From the NCBI GenBank assembly GCA_025361205.1, contig JANYAS010000099.1:1-45998 (forward strand): DNA of 45,998 nucleotides, in the 5' to 3' direction. The DNA is from Holophagaceae bacterium. Lineage in GTDB: Bacteria > Acidobacteriota > Holophagae > Holophagales > Holophagaceae. The notes under the pieces were generated by a model. It made no database searches. It was not told the origin of the DNA and worked only from the letters and a program-made list of their open reading frames with translations. The translations under genes and the position numbers were made by a program. Below are positions 42,552 through 45,998 of the stretch, piece by piece (position 1 is the stretch's first letter; each line of letters begins with the position of its first letter).

Positions 42552-43742
42552 ATGACCTACCAGCGCCGCCCCGAATTCCTGCCCTTCACCCGCCCCATGG
42601 TTGGTGAGGAGGAGATCGCGGAGATCATCGACACGATCCACAGCGGCTGGCTCACCACGGGTCCCAAATCGGCGAAGTTCGAGGAGGCCCTGAAGGCCTA
42701 CAACGGCGTGCCCCACTGCCTGGCCATGAACAGCGCCACCACGGGCCAGGAGATCACCCTGCAGGTGCTGAACCTTCAGCCCGGCGACGAGGTGATCACC
42801 ACCTCCCTGACCTGGGTGAGCACCCTCAGCACGGTGGTCCTCCAGGGGGGTGTGCCCGTGCTGGTGGACATCGATCCCGTCACTCTCAACATCGACCCCG
42901 CGAAGCTCGAAGCCGCCATCACGCCCCGTACGAAGGGCATCATTCCCGTGCACCTCACGGGCCTGCCCTGTGCCATGGACGCGATCTGGCGCATTGCCGA
43001 GCAGCACGGCCTCTGGGTTGTCGAGGACGCGGCCCAGGCCATGGGCGCCCACTACAAGGGCACGAAGATCGGCGGGAACCCCCGCTCCGTCATGAGTGTC
43101 TACAGCTTCCACCCCAATAAGAACATGACCACAGGGGAGGGCGGCGCCATTGCCTTTTTCAACGACGAGTACGAAAGCCGCATCAAGCGCCTGCGCTTCC
43201 ACGGCATCGACCGTGACGCGTGGAAGCGCTTCGCCAAGGAGGGCAGCCCGCACACGGAGGTCTTTGAACCCGCCCGCAAGGCCAACTTCATGGATCTGCA
43301 GGCGGCCATGGGCCTTCACCAGCTCGCCAAGCTGGACGGGTTCAACGCTCGGCGGAGCGTGCTGTTCCACCGCTACCTCGAGTCGATGCAGGACCTGGAC
43401 GAAGTGATGCTGCCCTGGCCCGGGGATGCCGACCACGGCCACTGCTTCCACCTGTTCGTGCTGCGCCTCCATCCCGAGAAGGCGGGTCTGGACCGCGACG
43501 CCTTCGTGGCGGCCCTCAAGGAGGAGAACATCGGCACGGGGATCCACTACCGTCCGGCCCACGTCCACCCCTGGTACCGGGACTTCTACGCGGCCCACCC
43601 ACAACACCTGCCCAAGGACGGCCTGCCCCACTGCGAGTGGAGCGGGGACCGCCTCCTGAGCCTGCCCCTCTGGCCGGGGCTCACAGAGACCGATCAGGAT
43701 CAGGTGGTGGCCGCCATTCGGAAGGTGATAGCCAGTCATTAA
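42552..43742 (+). CDS. DegT/DnrJ/EryC1-family aminotransferase
   Basis: 396 residues from ATG 42552 (GGAG nearby). A PLP-dependent sugar aminotransferase fold: NSATTGQEITLQVL, TTSLTWVSTLSTVVLQGG, VEDAAQAMGAHY, and YSFHPNKNMTTGEGG with K190 as the Schiff-base lysine. Members convert keto-sugar nucleotides to amino sugars (perosamine, 4-amino-arabinose, bacillosamine types) for surface polysaccharide or lipid A. The exact substrate cannot be assigned, and no other sugar genes are adjacent. Confidence 0.9.
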   Translation: MTYQRRPEFLPFTRPMVGEEEIAEIIDTIHSGWLTTGPKSAKFEEALKAYNGVPHCLAMNSATTGQEITLQVLNLQPGDEVITTSLTWVSTLSTVVLQGGVPVLVDIDPVTLNIDPAKLEAAITPRTKGIIPVHLTGLPCAMDAIWRIAEQHGLWVVEDAAQAMGAHYKGTKIGGNPRSVMSVYSFHPNKNMTTGEGGAIAFFNDEYESRIKRLRFHGIDRDAWKRFAKEGSPHTEVFEPARKANFMDLQAAMGLHQLAKLDGFNARRSVLFHRYLESMQDLDEVMLPWPGDADHGHCFHLFVLRLHPEKAGLDRDAFVAALKEENIGTGIHYRPAHVHPWYRDFYAAHPQHLPKDGLPHCEWSGDRLLSLPLWPGLTETDQDQVVAAIRKVIASH

Positions 43743-43779
43743 TAGCAACGAGCGTTCAGGACGAAAGAAAAGGCAACTT

Positions 43780-43901
43780 CACCACCAAGGCACCAGGGCA
43801 CCAAGAACTGCATGGATATTGGCTTTCGCTTTTCTTGGTGCCCTCTCGGTATCGCCTGCGTCGATACACGAGGCGAAATGATTACTGGTGCCTTGGTGGT
43901 G
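43780..43901. repeat. Inverted repeat of CACCAAGG units with an interrupted right arm
   Basis: Left arm 43780-43807 (CACCACCAAGGCACCAGGG then CACCAAGAA). The complement is split in two: TTCTTGGTGCCCT (43832-43844) and CTGGTGCCTTGGTGGTG (43885-43901), separated by 40 bp absent from the left arm. The intervening segment has its own short stem (TCGCCT...AGGCGA). It fills the gap between convergent genes. Confidence 0.8.
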
Positions 43902-43930
43902 ATCTTTATCCTTTAGAATGCGAATCCGAA

Positions 43931-45400
43931 TCACTCCAGCCGCTCATGGGGCAGGCTGGGGACCGGCGCGTACATGGTGCTGTGGGGATCCACCATGTAG
44001 AGATTCCCCACCTTGCCCGTGTAGGCGCAGGCAAACTGCTGGATCTGGTCAGCGAAGCGGGTCTGCTCGTCGCGATCGCGGAACATGGGGCCCCAGGTGG
44101 GGTTGAAGGCGGCTTCGACTGTGTGGAGGCCTCGATCCAGTTCCAGGTTCTGCAGCTCCGCCCGCCGCTGAAGGGCTTCGGCACTGGCGGCGAGCTGCGC
44201 GGCCTCGTGGTCTAACGCCACAGTCGCGTCGCGGCTGAGGCGGGGACCCAGCACATGGCGGCGCACCCGGTTGCGCTTCCACTGGTCGAGGAGCACCGAG
44301 GCGCGGCGCAGCGTCCTCCGCCGCGCCGTCTCCAGCTTCTGGAGGTCGCGTAGATCCTCAGCCTTCGCCTCCAGGAGCTTCAGCTCGCGCTCCAGCTCGG
44401 GCACCAGCAAGAGGGTGCGCCAGGAAGCGTTCTTCTTGGACCGCAGGACGTCGCCGTAGATGTGGTCGCCCACGTAGAGCACCTGCTCGCCCTGGGCCCC
44501 CAACTGGGCTTCCAGCCAAGCCGTGTGGCCCCCCATGAAACAGCGGGGGTGACCCGCCAGGGGCTTCGGTTCCGGCGTCTCCAGAAAGAAGGCGGGCTTG
44601 CGGCTGCTGACCACCACCAGCTCAAAGTAGTCCGTCCAGCGGGGGCGGGCCACATCCTGCCCGTCGAGCAGGTGGCCCATCACGCCTGCGGTGAAGCTCC
44701 ATTCGCTATTGGTGAGCAGGAAGAGCTTCTTGCCCTCGCGTTTCAGGCGGTCCAGGGCCAAGGCCAGCTGAGGGTCTTTGGGAATGAAGAAGTTTCGGTG
44801 GGCGAGAATCTCCGCCTTCATCTCGCCATTGCGGTGGGTGGCGTCGATGGCCCAACGCACGTCCTGGAACAGCTGTAGGTAGTTCTCGGCCTTCAGGATG
44901 CCCCGGTCCAGACCGTCCACCATCTGGGCGTAGAAATGGCTCTCGGGAATCTCAAACAGCGTATCAATGTTGCGGAAGCCCTTGGCAGCCGTGGCGAGCC
45001 GACGTCGGCTGTAGACCGCGTCGAGTTCGGGGCGCGACATCACCCGGCTCCCGTGGCAGGCCCGCACCACCTGGCGCTCACGGTTGAGCTTGAGCAGGTT
45101 GCCGCGCAACCCGTCCAGCACCAGGCCGCGCATGGCAAAGTTGGGGTCGTACTCGATTTCCAGCAGCCAGGGCGAGTAGCCGCGTTCCCGCACCAGCAGC
45201 CGCGCCGCCTTCTTGAAGGCCAGCTCATCGATCTCCGGCGAGCGGTACCGGGCCATGGTGTGATCCATGTCGAAGCCCACGGCCCGGATCTCGCCAAAGG
45301 GGAGGGTGCGCAGGGCATACAGTTTCAAGGCCGGGGCCAGCCGCTCCTCCGCCTCGGTCAAGGGCGGCGCGGCGAGGAAGGCGGGGTCCCAGGCAGTCAT
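43931..45400 (-). CDS. HAD-superfamily 5'-nucleotidase (cytosolic purine 5'-nucleotidase-like)
   Basis: 489 residues from ATG 45400 (a TTG start at 45418 is also possible). HAD motif I is FDMDHTMARY, motif II LLTNSEWSF, and the late motif YVGDHIYGDV; spacing and length fit the HAD-IG family of 5'-nucleotidases related to eukaryotic cN-II. A long charged helical region near residues 320-400 (LERELKLLEAKAEDLRDLQK) follows. It likely dephosphorylates purine nucleoside monophosphates; substrate unproven. It stands alone between two repeat-filled gaps. Confidence 0.88.
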   Translation of the reverse strand: MTAWDPAFLAAPPLTEAEERLAPALKLYALRTLPFGEIRAVGFDMDHTMARYRSPEIDELAFKKAARLLVRERGYSPWLLEIEYDPNFAMRGLVLDGLRGNLLKLNRERQVVRACHGSRVMSRPELDAVYSRRRLATAAKGFRNIDTLFEIPESHFYAQMVDGLDRGILKAENYLQLFQDVRWAIDATHRNGEMKAEILAHRNFFIPKDPQLALALDRLKREGKKLFLLTNSEWSFTAGVMGHLLDGQDVARPRWTDYFELVVVSSRKPAFFLETPEPKPLAGHPRCFMGGHTAWLEAQLGAQGEQVLYVGDHIYGDVLRSKKNASWRTLLLVPELERELKLLEAKAEDLRDLQKLETARRRTLRRASVLLDQWKRNRVRRHVLGPRLSRDATVALDHEAAQLAASAEALQRRAELQNLELDRGLHTVEAAFNPTWGPMFRDRDEQTRFADQIQQFACAYTGKVGNLYMVDPHSTMYAPVPSLPHERLE

Positions 45401-45437
45401 GGCGTGAGCGTACTCCAAATAAAAGGAAGAAGGCGAT

Positions 45438-45601
45438 ATCCACAGATTCCACAGATGGACACAGATTTGGGGCCGTTACGGAATAACCCTGGTTGAATTC
45501 GCCCTTCCGTTACGGCCCCTTGTGCCGTTCTCGCCATTTTCAAGAAGGGTTGATTTATTACGACGGCTTAGGTCGGCGAAAAATCGGTGGAATACGTGGA
45601 T
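45438..45601. repeat. Inverted repeat of ATTCCACAGAT-type units enclosing a 15-bp hairpin
   Basis: Left arm ATCCACAGATTCCACAGAT (45438-45456) is matched by the reverse complement of 45583-45601 at 16 of 19 positions. Nested inside, GGGGCCGTTACGGAA (45469-45483) pairs with 45505-45519 with one mismatch around a 21-nt loop. It lies between the 5'-nucleotidase start and the SprT-like gene stop, so it overlaps the region that should hold the nucleotidase promoter. Confidence 0.7.
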
Positions 45602-45606
45602 CTATG

Positions 45607-45998
45607 TCATTCAGGGCCCTCCGCCCCGATGCCGTGGGTGATGCTCTGGTGCCCAAAGGCCGTCCAGGCCAACTGCCGGAACAGCTCGCTATGGCCCCAG
45701 TCCTTCTCACGGTCCATCCAGAGCTTGTAGTGGATCAGCTCGTGCTCCAGGATCCGCCGCTGGACATCCTCAGGCGCGTGGCAGTTCATCCCGCAGACCT
45801 GCTGGGGCCACGGCCAGTCCCGGCGGCGGAGCAGGGGGATCGACATCCGAATTTCGGGGTGCCACTTGCCGCGGGAATCCTTCTCCACAACGAAGAGCCC
45901 CGCGCAGCGGGCCATCCGGGGCGACCAGACCAGGGGCGGCGGGCCGATGTCCCAGCCCGCCTCGCGGAGGATCGTCTGGGCCTTGTGGCGGAGGGTGA
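45607..45998 (-). CDS. SprT-like zinc metalloprotease, C-terminal fragment
   Basis: 130 codons of a frame open to the right-hand window edge; the N-terminus is missing. HELIHYKLW is the HExxH zinc-protease motif of SprT-like proteins, followed by a second conserved region (WGHSELFRQLAW) with a His that could be the third ligand. An internal ATG at 45915 exists, but the upstream codons (LREAGWDIGPPPLVWSPR) read as protein, so the true start is beyond the window. Two cysteines in CGMNC may bind metal. Function in this host is unknown. Confidence 0.75.
   Translation of the reverse strand, partial: TLRHKAQTILREAGWDIGPPPLVWSPRMARCAGLFVVEKDSRGKWHPEIRMSIPLLRRRDWPWPQQVCGMNCHAPEDVQRRILEHELIHYKLWMDREKDWGHSELFRQLAWTAFGHQSITHGIGAEGPE

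Overview
This is a high-GC bacterial chromosome segment dominated by hydrogen metabolism. Gene content (PilT-type pilus retraction, TorF-like porin, Amt/P-II, NAD-linked [NiFe] hydrogenase and tandem HydABC-type [FeFe] hydrogenases) would fit a fermenting or metal-reducing anaerobe such as Acidobacteriota class Holophagae (Geothrix/Holophaga type). That assignment is inference: there is no rRNA in the window and no search could be run. No tRNA, rRNA, CRISPR array, transposase or prophage gene was seen.

Layout. 1-2312: start of a pilT-like gene (minus strand, cut by the window edge) and typA/bipA. 2400-7619: a nitrogen module consisting of a sigma-54 activator, a small secreted protein, a TorF-like porin, AmtB and a P-II protein. 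A repeated TACAAAATTG motif flanks the activator gene, and a well-spaced -24/-12 promoter lies ahead of the downstream genes. 7657-9583: a YdcF-like protein, rsmI and a small ribbon-helix-helix-like protein. 9801-18356: a Hox-type NAD-reducing [NiFe] hydrogenase operon (hoxF-hoxU-hoxY-hoxH) followed by its protease and hypA-hypB-hypF. 18702-31018 (minus strand): two complete HydABC-type [FeFe] hydrogenases. The first (hydC1-hydB1-hydA1) is followed by a response regulator and a receiver-kinase; the second is hydB2-hydA2-hydC2. 31157-34845 (minus): the [FeFe] maturases hydG-hydF-hydE. 34930-38277: an EamA-type permease, then hypC-hypD-hypE on the plus strand. 38274-45998: a histidine kinase / ECF sigma / ChrR-like anti-sigma operon, a GAF histidine kinase, a DegT-family aminotransferase, a HAD 5'-nucleotidase and a truncated SprT-like protease gene.

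How it fits together. Three soluble, pyridine-nucleotide-coupled hydrogenases of two unrelated metal chemistries sit within about 21 kb, together with both complete maturation sets (HypABCDEF and HydEFG). The two [FeFe] enzymes differ where electrons are exchanged. HydB1 has lost the usual C-terminal ferredoxin domain and is fused to a GltD/NfnB-like Fe-S/FAD/NAD(P) module (1084 residues). HydB2 keeps the ferredoxin domain but carries two thioredoxin-like Fe-S domains in tandem. This suggests division of labour among NADH, NADPH and ferredoxin.

Four gene-free intervals (about 18.4, 28.7, 43.8 and 45.5 kb) each hold a different short-period repeat arranged as a long inverted pair, one of them inside the second [FeFe] hydrogenase operon. 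These repeats and the activator/enhancer/promoter arrangement at 2.4-4.3 kb are the least explained structures in the window.
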